NCBI GenBank assembly: GCA_023846275.1 | Contig: CM043868.1 | Location: 14,913,755-14,977,754 of the forward strand | Direction: 5' to 3' | DNA: 64,000 nucleotides | Source: Vanilla planifolia | Lineage: Eukaryota; Streptophyta; Magnoliopsida; Asparagales; Orchidaceae | Shown: positions 24,809-39,800 of the stretch, piece after piece | Numbering within the stretch: the stretch's first letter is position 1 | Layout of the letters: each line of letters opens with the position of its first letter | Program-made: the position numbers and the translations under genes | The notes under the pieces: model-generated | What the model was told of the DNA's origin: nothing | Databases searched by the model: none | Seen by the model: only the letters and a program-made list of their open reading frames with translations

Positions 24809-27800
24809 CTATAAAAGAATATATTACAATTGACATCACTAAAGTCAAGTAAGAGACACTGATGCCTCAATTACAGTTTAGCAGCCCGCCAATAGGCATT
24901 GTATTAAGTAATTTATGATAAAGAGTAGAATAGAAGAAACAATAACTAACATCAATAAGTTGAACTTGTCATGATTGTTATCAAGATGCACCAAAATGTA
25001 TTGTCTCAGAACAGCTTCACCAATCTAGACAGAATAATAAGACGTCTCCTTATATCACCAACAAAATGCAAAGCAGCAATCCAAATAGCAAAATGAAGCA
25101 GAGGTAAGTAGAAGAATCAACTTACAACAATATCACTTTCTTCATTAACTCCAGACAAAGCAGGCCTAAAATGAATTCCTAGAAGAAGGCATCAGCGTGA
25201 GAAGCTGTTATCATAAAGAATTAAATCAAGCAACAAAAACAAAAACACAATGGCATAAAAAATTACCAATGTGTTTAAGACACTGATTGCGTGTAATGAG
25301 TGACAAGTTCCTAAGCTCATCCAGAATTATCTGAGCCCTTTCTCCAATAAGCTGAGTACCAACAGTGCCTCTGTCCTTGTGGTACTTGTCATTATAGCAG
25401 CAGGTCAAATTCAAATAGATCTCATGATCAGTAGTGTCAATGAGAGCCTGTAACACAGCATTAGAACAGAAAAAAAAAACAATTGACTGATACAAATAGG
25501 AGGTTAAGAACTAAAATGAAAGCAATAAATTATAAAAAAAAAATTTAAAAAATTGTTGGAGCCCAATAAAAACTAGAAAGAAAGCATTTGTTTGAAAATA
25601 TAACGCAGATAAGAAAATGTCTACGAAGTTCAAATAACTTGAATTTTAATAGTCATATGACATGGAAGAACCTTGTTTTTTTTAAAGTTGTTAAAGATTA
25701 ATTTAACACTTTCATCTCCAATGTACTATCAGCACCAAGTTAATCACATAGCACTATAATGTTTAAACAAGCTTTCTAGAAACATCAACAGCAACAACCA
25801 GCCCACATTTTACCATACCGTCACTAACGCTCATAAAAAAAGGTAATAGATCAGGCAGACAAAACAGAAATATGTATTAAAAAAATATTAACTCTCGTGG
25901 ATTCATAAGACAAACAAAAAGAAAAAGAAATCTAATTAAAAGCATATAACCCATCTAAATCTGTTTCTCGGATGAAATATAATTAATGTGGACACTAACA
26001 AAAAGATACAAATGTTTTTTATCAGGAATATCCAAAATTCTTATCTTCTGGCAGGTAAAGCATACCATCACAATGTGAGGCCCAATGTTTGCACTCTTCT
26101 GCAAAAGGCTTTTAAAATAGATAGCAAGCAACCTATGGTAGTCATTATCTTCTACCAGGTGATTAAATTGTATTAACCCTTCGAATAGGTGCTCATTTGT
26201 GTAAATTCAGGTTTAAGTTCTTAACATTAACAAAGCAGTGGTTTAATGTTCCCAAAAAGCCAAAGGAAGGAGAAGTTTAAGGATTCCAATTAACCCAGAA
26301 CATGATAAAAAAAGCCAATACCAGTGTATTGGGAAGCTGACAATTAAATGCTAAATTCTTTAGGAATCACCAAAATCTAATCTTAAATTCTCTAAAATTA
26401 CCAAATCCTTAGCATTTTTTGGGAATTACTTTCTGCTTTCCACTCAGATAGGCTCATATATTTTCAGAAATGAATGTTGTAAAAAATACATTTATTTGTG
26501 TCATTGTTTGTTATTGAAAAATGTCTCTTTATAAATCTCCTTTTCTGATCATGAAACTGTACTAGTGATTTTCATCATCTACCTTTTTATTCATAATGTT
26601 AGAGCCGACCTTTACATGGATGGCTCCAGCTCACAATCAAATGCCCAACGGATTGTAAACCTGCCTAGAATAAAGCTATAATCAATCCTTCATGTCCCAA
26701 AACTCAAATGCATATCTTATTCTAATAGCAGAATTTCCAAAATCTTAGTGCACTAATCTTCTTCTTGACTCATTGTGTTTTTCGATACATGTCTTTGGGG
26801 AAGATCAACGATGCTAAGGAGCAAAGTGGTCCCAACTACTTGTCAAGTATTGGGTCTTCTTCAAAGGTATAGCCTTATGAAAATGCTCCTCAACCAATTA
26901 CCTATGATTTTGGAATAATAATGTGGCATAGGCATTCTAGATTTTTTAACTTGAAATTATTTTTTCGACATATACTTAATAAAGATCATTCCTCGTTCCA
27001 TTTTAAAGAGTGCAATATTTTTACCAAATAAAGCCATGCAATAAACGAATAACAAGCTATAATAAATGTCCGATATAGTCAATGATAACCAACAAATATA
27101 ATGTCTCTTTGACATAAAAAGAACATGTCCACTACAAACAAAAAGCATAAGGAAATAAAACATGTCCAAGATTGCTACTAATCACCTACTCTATCTCTTC
27201 CAATGCAAGTACCTAAATCTCTGGACCTAACGAATAGTGAGGACATGAGATGCGCATGCGGAAAATAATCATGCGCAAAAATGGCAAAGATTGCTTAAGA
27301 TGACCGAATGATTGAGGTTGAAGAACATTCCACCTACACATGATAACCCTTACGAATCTATAAAGGCCCTTCCCCCAACTGATTGGGAGAATATTAGCTA
27401 GATAGATTTTACAATAAACTTTATGTGAATATATGATCAACCATCCTCATCCAACACAATTAAAGCATTATAATCTTTGGAAATTTTTTACATATCCAGC
27501 ACCAATGAATATAGATTTCTGCTAGCCCATTAAACTAGATCATTGACCACCACATTACCTTTCCCTGAATATGTGCTCGTATTGAATCTCTTTGCAAAGG
27601 CCTTGCTTAATCTAATTTAGCATACTCAATAAATGCAAACGGATACCAAAGCAACCCTGGATCACAACAATGATAAATGAATTGTTTGATTCAAAAATTA
27701 GGTTCAGAAGGCCCAATTCATCACAAAAATTCAAACCAAATCTCACCGCCATTGTTTCAGTTTTTGTATTCGCTTTAAAGTCTGCGTAGATTGAGAAAGC

Positions 27801-30800
27801 TCTGATGACTTTACCCAAATGACCTCTAATCATGCCACCACAACTAACAGTACCGAGGCTCACACAAGCCAAACTATTTGTTTTTAGTTTGACAAATTTT
27901 AGGAGGTAAGGGTGTAAGTGGAAGACCATTCAACCACATAAGTGACTTTGCATTTGATCTTTAAGAAAGGAGGGATTAACCCATTGTTAGCCAATTGATC
28001 TACTGGATTATACTATGTGATTGGGTTGCAATTGAAAATGACATAACTATCATTATAAGCTCTATTAATCATCATACTCAAAAAGATTTGATGCTCATCA
28101 TACAATTTAGAATTCCACGCTTTTCAGATATTCCAAAAAATTATAGATGAAAAGATCATTAAAACCTCCCTGCCTACGAATGATGAAAGATTGATTCCAC
28201 TAGTATCGAAACATTTGATGAATTGTGTCGAGTTAGATGTGAGATGGCAAGATTCTTAACAAAACAGTTCCACATATATGATGACCTCTAACATTCCACA
28301 AAAACATGAAATACAGTATCCTCCCAAGCACAGAAAGGACGTTTATTTGCAAATTGAAAATTCATTTTCCTTAAATTCTCAAGTAAAGGTAACCGGTTGT
28401 TTATGAGCCTCCATATTGATAAAGAGATTTTAGTAGACAAACAACTACTCCAGATGATTTTTCATGCCTTTTAGATAAAACTTTTGCTTTTGACCTACTC
28501 CTAAACAGAGTTCATAAAAACTTTACCACCCTTGGTTAGGATTCAATAATTGATGGCATGTTAGTCAATTGTCTGAATGACTCGCAAAATAGAAGGCATT
28601 TTTTTTGCATCAGAGTCCAAGCACCGTATATTATATTTAGATACGTTTCTCTTATAATCTAGCCAAAAGGTTATTAGAAACATGGACCTTCCAATCTTCT
28701 TCCAACTGGGCCAATAATGTTTGCATACTTGATCGTACTCCCACCAAAGGAAACCATTCATCACATTTTCAACTATTTTAACAATTTTACTAGAGGAGAT
28801 GACATCATTAAGAAATATATTGGTATTGATTGCAAAACATGCCTTACCAGCACTAACTTACCACCCATCGAGAGAGGTTTCTTCTTCCAACTAATCATTT
28901 TCCGATGAACCTTATCAACCAAATGTTGAAAGTAAGCCATCTTTTTCCTGTCTTTGAATAAAGTACTTTCCAAGTAGGGGATATGCAACATCCTGATGCT
29001 TATAAGTACTTTCATGTGTGGATTTTAATTATTATATGAAATAAATTACACAATTTCAAATTCAGATGTAAATATACATTTGAATAAAGCTAATTAAGAA
29101 CCAAATTTTAGTTTTTTTCGCATACCTTTTGGAACTCTATTTGAATTTTAAATAATTTTCAAAGTTCTTGAAAAAAATTAAATTAGTTTTAGTTGCTACT
29201 GTTGAGGAATTATAAGATTGTTTCAGTGTAAAGAAAAAACTCTTAAATATTGTAAGAAAGAAAATGAAATCTCATTTGGTTGGGAAAGGTTCTAATTGAG
29301 ATAAGTTTTAATTTCAATGCTACTTGATAAAAAAAATTTATATATAGCTGCTATGAGGATTTTATTGAAAATTATTTCGTCGTTGACTTCAGCAAACAAA
29401 AAATTGATGTAATTAACTCATCAAACTATGATAGAATTTGAAAAGAAAGCACATAAGGTCAGTATCTTAATTTAGTTCATTTTTATTACTGATATCTATA
29501 CAATATTACAAATTATAAGAACTTATTTGAGATAGAATATAAATTTCTAGCAAAAAAGGAGAAAAAAAAGGAGGCAAAAGTAAGAGATCGTCGAGAATCC
29601 AAGTAGATTAATTTAATAAGTATGATTATTTCGACATTGTATAACATCTATGGTGCATACTTGCAAGGTCTGATGTATTTTGAAATACAATAAAAAAGAA
29701 AATAAAAGATAAGCATATGACATAAAATAAGATAAAGATAATAAAATTAAACATCTTATTAAAAATAAATAAATAAATAAGAAAGTTAAATTCCCTAAAC
29801 ATATCTCTATAATTTCATAATATGTGATAAACTCTTAACACATAATGCTAGACATGATAAGTGCTAGTTTTATACTAGGCCATGAGATAACATCAGAGAT
29901 TTCCCTTATCATTAGCACTTAGTACAAGATCAATATATAGACATGATATTTGATTAATATGGTTGACTAACTATAATATGCCTATACGCAGATGTCTAAA
30001 AAAGATGTGATTAAAGGCCAAATATAAGATGAGATAATATTGAAATATAGAATAAGTCATATGAGAAACATCTAAATCAAATTAAAAAGAAAAAGAAAGA
30101 AATATAAAAGAGAAAATAAAATATACAATATGTAAAAAGAAAAATATTGATTACAAATACAAAAATATGTTTGCACACTTATATATCCACCATATTATTA
30201 TTTTTTTAATTCATTATATTATAAATATAATTAATATATATTTATGCTTATCACATTTAATAATCAAGCCATAATCTTTGCATAGACAATGAAAAAGAAT
30301 ACTTTAAAATAACCTAATCAATACCTTAATTATAATTAGAATTTTCATAGAAGTTCATCAAAAATCTTAAAAACCTCAACACATTGTCAAGACAAAAGAT
30401 TAAATAGATTAATCTCCCATGTTCATTGGCAATGTTTCCAACTCATTCTAAGAAGAAACAACCTTGATAATCACATAATCTCATAAATAGAACTCTTCTA
30501 AAAACTATCCAATTCTAGTCTTTGAAGTTGTCCAACTAAAACAACTCCAACAAATCCATCTACTCAACTTTCAACCTCCAAAAATTTTTAGTTGAACCCT
30601 CTTTGTCCATGAACATAATCCCCAAGGAAGGAAACTTATTAACTCCAAAAATTGTGTTTTTCAGCTACTCAACAAATCAAAAGCTGTGCGAATGCTATCA
30701 TCCCTCCATAAGAAAATCGTGTCTCAAATGGTACCAATTTATCAAAAAATAACCTCTCCCAACAACTAATGAACAAAATCATTGGAATCCTTATATACAA

Positions 30801-33800
30801 CAACTTTTCTCTCTCCTAACCAAATCAACACAAAATTCTTTCCTACCTACTAGTGCGATAAGTGTGGCATGCACCACCTATCCTCCACACATAAGCCACA
30901 TGCATGATATGCGATAAGGGCTGTTCAATTACATGGGTCAGCTTCTTGCCTAAGTCAAGGATACTTAGTACAATTTTGGTAGAACTTTTCCTAACTAGAT
31001 AAAGAAAACAACATCAACTCACATGCAGAATTTCAACACATGAAAAGAATATACGTGAATTTTGGTGAATTTTATTTTATTTTAAGGAAAACATGCAAAG
31101 AACTAAAGAAACACATGTACAAACAAAAATATCCTTATTGTATACTATAAATATGCAATTAAATCTCATATTAAAAGACACTTTCTTAATTCACAATTCT
31201 AGGAATAAAACTCTCCTACATTCTATTTTTCTGGTTTGTTTGTTGTTTATATTTTTACTTCTATTGCACTAAATTCGAAAGGTCACTAAGAGTCCTTGAA
31301 ACAAGTTCCCATTCAAACAAATCATATTTTGGTGTCAAAGCACTTTAATTTGATGCTTATGACAAGAGCTATACATAATGGAGTTGGAAGAGAAAAATGA
31401 GAAAGTGAACCATGAGATTGGAAAGGCTTGAGTCAACATGATTGAGCAAAAAAAAAAACAGCCAACAAACCTAGAGAATCAAATAGCTCCATTGACACAA
31501 CAAATGCAGAGATTCATAATACTAAAATCACAAATCCAAATGACAACTTGCAAAACAAAGGCAATATTATCAATTAAAGTAATTTTGATTAGAATATTAA
31601 TCCAAGACTAGCTAAAGATGACAATGGCGACAACATCATCAGCTCACTCCTTCGACACTCAAGAATTAACAAAGTCCATTTAAGGTTGAAACTAAATTTC
31701 AACTACCTATCTACAATGGTACAACCTCATAAAGGGTTAATACTTAAATTTAAATTTCTAACAAACATGAAGACCTTCACATTGAAGGAAAAGCAATGCA
31801 ACTGAAGAATCTGGTTGTATTAAGAAAATATTCGATGAGATGCAAATTACCAAAAGACGAGAGCTATGATCAAGGGATCTATTCTAGATTGACAAAACTA
31901 CAACTAGGGAACCAAGCTGCATTTGAAAAAAAGAAGATTCGAAAAAACTCAAATCGCCAAAAGAAGAGCCATATGATCAGAAGACCTACATATAATCCAA
32001 CAAGCAATTATATCATTCAACATCGATGAGAACTCATAGAATACAATGACCTCTTCAAAATGAAACTTGGCAAAAAAATCACTAAAAGCGTCAATAAACC
32101 CACACAACACACAAGACGTAAAAATTCACATGTGGTGCCTGAATCACGCAACGTAGTAGATCGACTGTGGCAAAGCGGCTGCACAACATCATTTACATGT
32201 GCGACATTGGTCGAATGGCTGACCAAGGGCACAGAATTGAGCGCATTACAAAAACTTAAAAGGCACAACTCCACCACAAGCACGCCCAGCGGTACACAAG
32301 AAGCCAGCCACGTACAACAATCCACAAGACAGTGTGCGGCAGCATGCATGGGACACATGCCATGATAGGTGCCTCTTATTGTCATATGTGCAACAAACAC
32401 TACCATAAGTGCCGCCTATTGACGCATGTGTGCCGTGCGCGTAGGCAACACCCACTATGCTCATGCGCACCCCACACAAGTGACACCTACCACCTCAAAC
32501 ACGCATTCCAAGTGCATGCAACTAGGTGAGTGCAATCCAATGTGCACGTTACATGTGCACAAGCTCCATAGTGGCTAAATAAGAGTCCCAAGGCATGCAA
32601 CACATGGATAATAAAAAAACCAACTTTATTGTTATAAAGGAATGATTGGTACTAAATATTGTACACAAGCCTCTATAAAAAAGATGGACGAAACAAGAAA
32701 TCCTTGATTCCCAATTCTTGACATTAAAACTCTCTTTCATTCCATTCTTTAAATTTCATAACATCTATACTTGATTTTTGTTGCACCTAACCCTTAAGAA
32801 AGATTGTTGTCAAGAGCTACAAGTAAGACTCGCAAACAGATCATCCCAATATCTTAAAATGTAGGGGTGCAAATAGTACGTTGAACTGAAAAATGGAAAT
32901 AGAGCTTTAAGTACAACATATTAGTATTAAAATACAGTACGTTCAATTTAAATGACTTAGTACACAAAAGGATGAATAATGTACTGAATGTATCACATGA
33001 AAACTGAGGATTGCATATAGTATGTTATTATTAACATACAATAGGTTGAGCTTCAGTTTTAGAACTATAACAGAGAGGTTTAACCCAAAGATCGCATGTA
33101 ATACGTAAAACTTTTATGTATAATATATCTATTATATTTAGAACCGAATGTACGATACATAAAACTTAATGTACGATACAAAAACCTTAACACATGGTAC
33201 ATGTAATTCGTTTCTATAACTAGTTCGACCATAACTTAAAATTTTCTAATATAGTTATTAAAGAGTCATTAAAGGTATTTAGAGTCATGAGAAACTTTTC
33301 AAAAGTTATAAAAAGAGTTCAAACATAATAGTAATGGCTAATGAAAATTTGGCAAATTACATAGTAGCAAATCGCTTGAAAATCATTATTGTCCATGAGG
33401 ATAAGGATGAAAACTAGGCTACAGCAAAATGAAACATCTTTAGTCTTAGCCATCCTTCAAGCAATTGCATTGAACTCAATTGAATATATTTTTTAAATTG
33501 TTTTTACGATAATTTAATGTGTCTCTTGATCTTACTGTTAGATTGACGGGACTTAAACTTTTGAGCTTTACTTTGTTTCTTTTGTCCCATTCTGGAACTT
33601 TATCTTTGATCCTTTATTTGATCTTTTGATGATTTGTAGGCTCATCCAAGCCAATAATTTGTGTGGTCCTCTAGCCAAGTGCTTGTAGGCTCCTCTAAGC
33701 CAATATGTAGGGTTTAGTCTGCCCACATTTATCAAGCATTTAATGTTTTCCTAATCTTTAGGCCAAAAGGTGAACATAGATCAAATTTTGGACCAAACCA

Positions 33801-36788
33801 TCTAAGAATGTGTATTTATTTTATAACATTCCTTATACAAAAGGTTTTCAAAGTTGATAAAACCTTTCAAAATAAAATTTAATTAAAATCAAGAATCTCA
33901 AAATTCCATTGTTTATTTATTACTCTCGAGAATGAAATTTTTACAATTCATCTTTTCTCTTATGTGGACATTTTAACTATCATTTAACAATAGTACAAAC
34001 GGTAATCCTTTAGCTGTAACATGAGGGATTTGTGAACATATTTGGTTAGATTTTTAACACACTTGAACAAGACACTTACGAGTTCTATGAAACTATGTTG
34101 TTGCAAAATGTCTGCAATAAGCATAATAACTCAATTCATCATGACCGCAAGAAGCGTATAGGGTTTGATAAGATTTTCATCAATAGAGACAAATTCGAGA
34201 TCCATCCATTTATCTTACATTCCCGCAAAGGCATATCATCAAATCCAAACAAAAACAGAGTTTACCACACTTATAATTTTGAAACAATAGACATCTATTC
34301 ACCACCTTAAGAGAGTATTAAAAGGCTAAGACCTAAATCCCAAAATTTTGGGGACCACCAAAATCAAATGCCAAATTCTTTAAGATTATCAAAATCAATC
34401 AAAGAATTTGGAGAATTACTAAGTGCAATTATTCAACTAGGGACCAATTTTTTCAAAAATTGAATGCTATTAAATAGTATGGATTTGTTTCCTTGCTTGT
34501 TAGGATTAATTTGTTCTTTGGTTATAAAATGCTAGTCTTTTCTATGTAACGAATTTTTATGATTATGAAACAGTAGTAAAGAGCATTTCAATCATTTATT
34601 TCTTTGTTTATAACTTAAACAAAAAAAATAATGTGTATGCGTTTGTACAATAGTAATAACACAAGAAAAGCTTCATCCTTTTAGTTATGTGACTTATTCC
34701 AAAAGCCCAAGAAACAGTTCAAAACACCCATATCTTAATCCATTTATAATTTTTACGTACATTCAATCACACTTGGTAGACAAAACTTCTTTGGAAATCT
34801 TATTATCATAACAAAATACATCACATTTGCCCAAAATCTGTGCAAAATTATGCTTCATAACACCATAATCAAGCATTCTTATATCAATCCAATCATTCCA
34901 TGTCTTGCCATTACAAATCACTACCTCAACATCACTGCAAACAATTCTCCCTTGTGTCATAATCTTCAACTCAACAATTTGTTTCACTAAACAAATTTCT
35001 CAACAGTTGCATGATACTTAACCATGCTCAAATAATCTTAGAACGCCACCATGCACATCTGTACTGCATCAACTGTAATAATAGTAGAAGCAAAAAAGTC
35101 GCATCAAATAAAGAAATCACATTCATTGTACCATTGATTCAACATCGTCAATTGATCTCCTGAGATTCCCCCCATTCGTGATTTCATTTCTTTAATATTA
35201 TTGGGCTTCTGAATTAAAATTTACTATTCTTGAGACTTCCTGAGGACGCTTATAACTTCGAACTATAGTTCACAAGAAAAGCACTATGAAGAGTTTCGAA
35301 AAATGAAATCAAAAAAGGGGTTTTCATAGCCTGTATGTTCAATTAATAAATAGATGTATAATATTGCAATTGCATGTGGCTTTATCCAAGTGGAAACGAT
35401 AGTGAAAGATCCTTAAAACGTTCCAGATAAGGTGCCTTAATAAATGAGGTGCCATAATGCATGCCTAAACCAGAACATAGCAATTACAAATACCAAAAAC
35501 GTAAAAATGTGAAACAAGAATTACCAAAAAAAAAAAAAAAGATCCTTCGAATCTAAAAAGCTTATCCTTAGAAAAAAATAAAATCATGGTTTGCAGTTTC
35601 AGCCAAAACCCATCCATTTTGGTCAATTTCACATTTGTTTCTACGAAGATCAGCCTGAAACTTGTCAAAGAAATAAAATTTCAGATTCGATGGTTTACAT
35701 TGACACTCAAAGGTTTAATTTGGTTTCAACCAAAATTGGTTGAAATGAAATAATAAAGGTAAAATACGTTTCAATGGCCTTCATCATTTATTTTTAGAAA
35801 CATCTCATTTAGGTTGCTAACCAACTTAACTAGCTTAAAATTAGACAATCAAATTCATAATCATCAGTGAAACTATTTGATTAGTATAACTCAAGCTTAT
35901 AATCCAAGTTTATTTTTTATTAAAATTCAATAAATAAAAGCAACATTTGTTATATTTAAGTAACAAATCACATTTTAAGCTATTAATTTTACCATTTTCT
36001 AAAATTCTGTACCGTCTTAAATTAGTTTACTTCTTCAAAAATTCACAAAAGTGGAAACTAAAGGATCGAAGCTACAAAAACTTAAGCTTGAAAAGTTAAA
36101 AAAAAAATCAAAAGTGAAATACATAACCTTGCATGAAAATACATGGACATAGTTACAATAAAAAGTTCCAATATCATGAAGATAACAAATGACTATCACA
36201 TCATCATCAAGACACTATTAATCACCTTAAATTTAACCTACAAAAATTATAGTAAAATAAATGTTGAAGTCATAAAGTAGTATAAGCACAATGTTTGAAG
36301 TAAATAGTACATGCAGTGTGTAGTCCAAAAAGTGAATTTCACTCGCTTAATGGTAAATCTTATATAAATGCATTGCTGATATCATATGGCACATTGCATA
36401 AGAATTCAATGAAATTAGATGAGAAAGCTAAAACTGTGAATGTATAAGGATTGTAAGTCCAAATATGAGCACAAAAAGAAAAAGAAAACGATTAAGTAAT
36501 AATGATTTTTATATATTTTAAAAATATTAAAAGAAAAGAGATAGAAATAAATATTGTGAGACCAAGATCAAATAATAATGGTGAATTACAATTGAAATCA
36601 AACACCTAAGAACTAATAGAAGAGCTCACAGACACAAAGGATTCAAGTAACAATTCCATTTTATTAAATCTTATTGTAGTTGAGGTTGTGGTGTTATAGT
36701 TTGACAGGCATTCCACTTACAGTACAAACGGATTCAACATTCGGTAAGTTCAAATATATTATTTGCATGATTAAACCCATATACAAAC

Positions 36789-36837
<49 letters not shown>

Positions 36838-39800
36838 TCAATATATGTATATATACATATATATTTCTATGCAGTTATAAATACAAAAATAGATATAATG
36901 TGCATATAAAATAGTTTACATAAATAACATCAAGGTCCTATAATATATTTTACTTTGACTAGAAGCATCATCTACACCAAATGATTGAAGAAATAAGATG
37001 AAAATTCAACTTGACCAATATAAAGGCAGACGAAAATTTTTCAGCTTTTGTTCATTCAAATATAGAAAAAAGCAGTAAATATTTAATGAATGAAAGAGTT
37101 TCCAAAAGGAACCTTCAAAACAAGCCCAACTGGAAGTAAGTACTCTTTCCCAGCTACTCTACATTTAAGGACATTCAAGGATCATCATTTATTTCCTAAT
37201 TAAAGAGCAACAGAAAATGCTCTATTTAGCATAAAATGCAATCTTACCGAAAACCAACTCTTGCACTTCCATTTTGAAGGTAATACAAAGTGAGAGTGAC
37301 AGAAGACTGATCTTCTCGAACGCACCTGAAATTTATAGGAATGGACGAAGATAACAACATTGGTAATGTAAGAAATAATTTTAATAAAAATACAACACAA
37401 AACTAAGAAAGCATATGGAATTTATTTCAGAATTCTAAGAACACAATAGAAACTTCAGTACTAAAAACACATTGCTGGCAATAAAGAGCAAGCAAGCCCA
37501 TGGAACACTTAATACAGCCTTGTCATTATAAAAGTAAAGAAGATTACAAAAATGCATCTTATGGTATCAACAACAACTCCAGATTCAAATAGAAAGTACA
37601 GAACAACGTAAGTGGACAGACTCCAAAATCAAGCAAATCCTTATAATAGCTGCCGCAACCAACAGTAGGTTTAAAAACTTCCACCACATCCGAGATGACT
37701 AGTGAATAAGTAGGTTTCAGAGAGCTGGAAAAATGAAGGAAAGATATGACATTTTTCTTACAACTCAATTGACTAGCATCATGAAAGGAAGAGAACATCA
37801 ATAACAAAGTCATTTTTTATATGGACATGCATAGCACTTCCCTTTCTTTTAAAAAAATACCTTAAAATTCAACTCAGGAAGAACTTAAAACAGAATAACC
37901 CAAACAAAAAATAAATTGCTATAATCATAAAAGATTCTCCATCAAAGCAATAAATGCTGCCATAGATTGGTCAAATTAGATTAACATATTTTTATTATTA
38001 AAAGACAACAGAAACAATTGAAGAAAAAGCAAAACTGTTTATTAAAAATGCAAAATGGGAGTATAACATTAACCAATATTCCTTCCAATTTCCACACGAT
38101 GGAAATATTAAAACTGAAAAGCATATTTTTGTTTAAGAAACTATAGTAAAAGCAGTACATTTGAATCTAAGTATTCAGTAAAATATTCAAATTGCAAAAT
38201 AGAAGCATAACGTGAATTAATATACCATCCAATTTTCATACAACGGAAATAATAAACAACAATTGAAAAGTCTATTTTTGCTAAAGGAGGACATTTAAAT
38301 CTATGCATTAGTGTTAAGCCCTAATATTTGTAAAAAGTTCCATAAGTACAAGACACAGAATACGGTTTCATTCAAAATAATTAAAATACTTGAATCAACA
38401 TTTTATAAATAAATAATTTTCTAAACCTATCAACTTCTTCACGAGCATTTCCAAAACAATTAATGGAAACTTTCCTAAAATACTTGGATCAACATTTTAT
38501 AAATAAATAATTTTCTAATCCTATCAAGTTCACAAGCATTTCCACAGCAATTAATGGAAACCTTTCCTGAATTAGTGTAAGGAAATTAATGGAGACCTAA
38601 TCACTAGAAGGGAAAGATAGGACATGTCTTCCAAAAAGCTGCTGGGCCCACAGGTCCATCAAACTCTCGTGTCATAAAAACCAACAAATCTATGGGACAG
38701 GATAAGCACTTAGGCCTTAATAAAACTTCCCCAATAACAAAGCTACACAACAAACCAATGGCAAAAATTTGTGGTTAATGAAGCATTCTGAAACACAATA
38801 ATCACATTTCCAGTGCAACATTCTTGTTATCAAATCTGCCCAACAATATGAAATTGACAAAACATGTGAACAAGGAGAACATGGTAATCAAAGCTGGCAG
38901 AATTCCGCTAATCTGATGGCAACAACTGACAACATAATTATATCCGTGCATAAGCCAAGCGGACTCCTGAGGATAAGATCTAATGTAACTTTAGCAAGAT
39001 GTGCCAGCAGATTCTGAGAATATAGTATCCCCCCCACTCCCTTAGGACAACAAAAACATGATAACACCAATGCTTTGAACAACTTACTTGACTTAAAAGT
39101 ACAAACTATCACTCAGCAAAATGCATTCACATGAGGCGTGCTCAAAACAAGTGGCAAATTCTGCACAAGAAAGAACCACTTCTACCAATAATTCAAACTG
39201 ATAACACAGAGCATGAAGTGCCCATTGGTACTAAGCCGTATTTTCACACCTGAATCTTTTTTAATGTTTTACACAAAAATTCACCAGCCTTTATCATTTT
39301 TTATTTCATTCCAAGATCTGTTTATACACAAAAACATATTGAAACAACAAAGAAAAGGATTCAGTTGTGTTGAGCAAACTTTTTTTATGAGATGCTCTAT
39401 TGGTAAAACATTCAATCTCCTTCCTTGAAATGTGGCACCTGAAAGAGCTAGTTCCTTGAAATGTGGCACCTAAAGGAAGGAGTTTCTATCTGAGTGAAGA
39501 TTAGAACAATTTTGCCCACAAAGGTGGAACCTGGCTCAAGTTCCTTCATTATGTCCAGGTGCAATATACCTTAGAAATCATAACTCACAACCATAGACAA
39601 ACAACTTAGACCAATAAAACCAAACTAACTATTTAATAGTCATATATTTCGTTAAGTTCATTATATAAATCAAAATACATAGAAAATCAACTAGACTCCT
39701 AAATCAATCATAAAAAAGCAAAAAAAAAAAAAATCCTATGTGAAAATGAAATCAGTCTTTTGATGTAGCCTATCCTACATCACCTCCCAGACCATCACTC

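Larger units (their letters stand above)
25448..37112 (-). other. NRPA2 intron 9 (11.7 kb)
   Basis: This intron runs from donor GTTCCT to acceptor GTGTTACAG. It contains a TA microsatellite (36,793-36,830), an LTR retroelement with gag remnant (about 30.85-32.84 kb), a partial LTR of the 74-bp-repeat element family (29.67-30.26 kb) and a LINE remnant (27.21-29.02 kb). The 33.2-36.7 kb and 25.5-27.2 kb parts are AT-rich without recognisable genes. Confidence 0.85.

Noticed and set aside
26100-26170. Candidate for the LLPVG exon (residues 218-230) near 26.1 kb
   Set aside because: The reading TTIGCLLSILKA is only a weak match and lacks a donor. The true exon was found at 37,113-37,158 with an exact KEYLLPVGLVLK.
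34763-34987. 74-codon minus-strand frame in intron 9
   Set aside because: It looks protein-like in composition but matches nothing I recognise and has no supporting neighbours.
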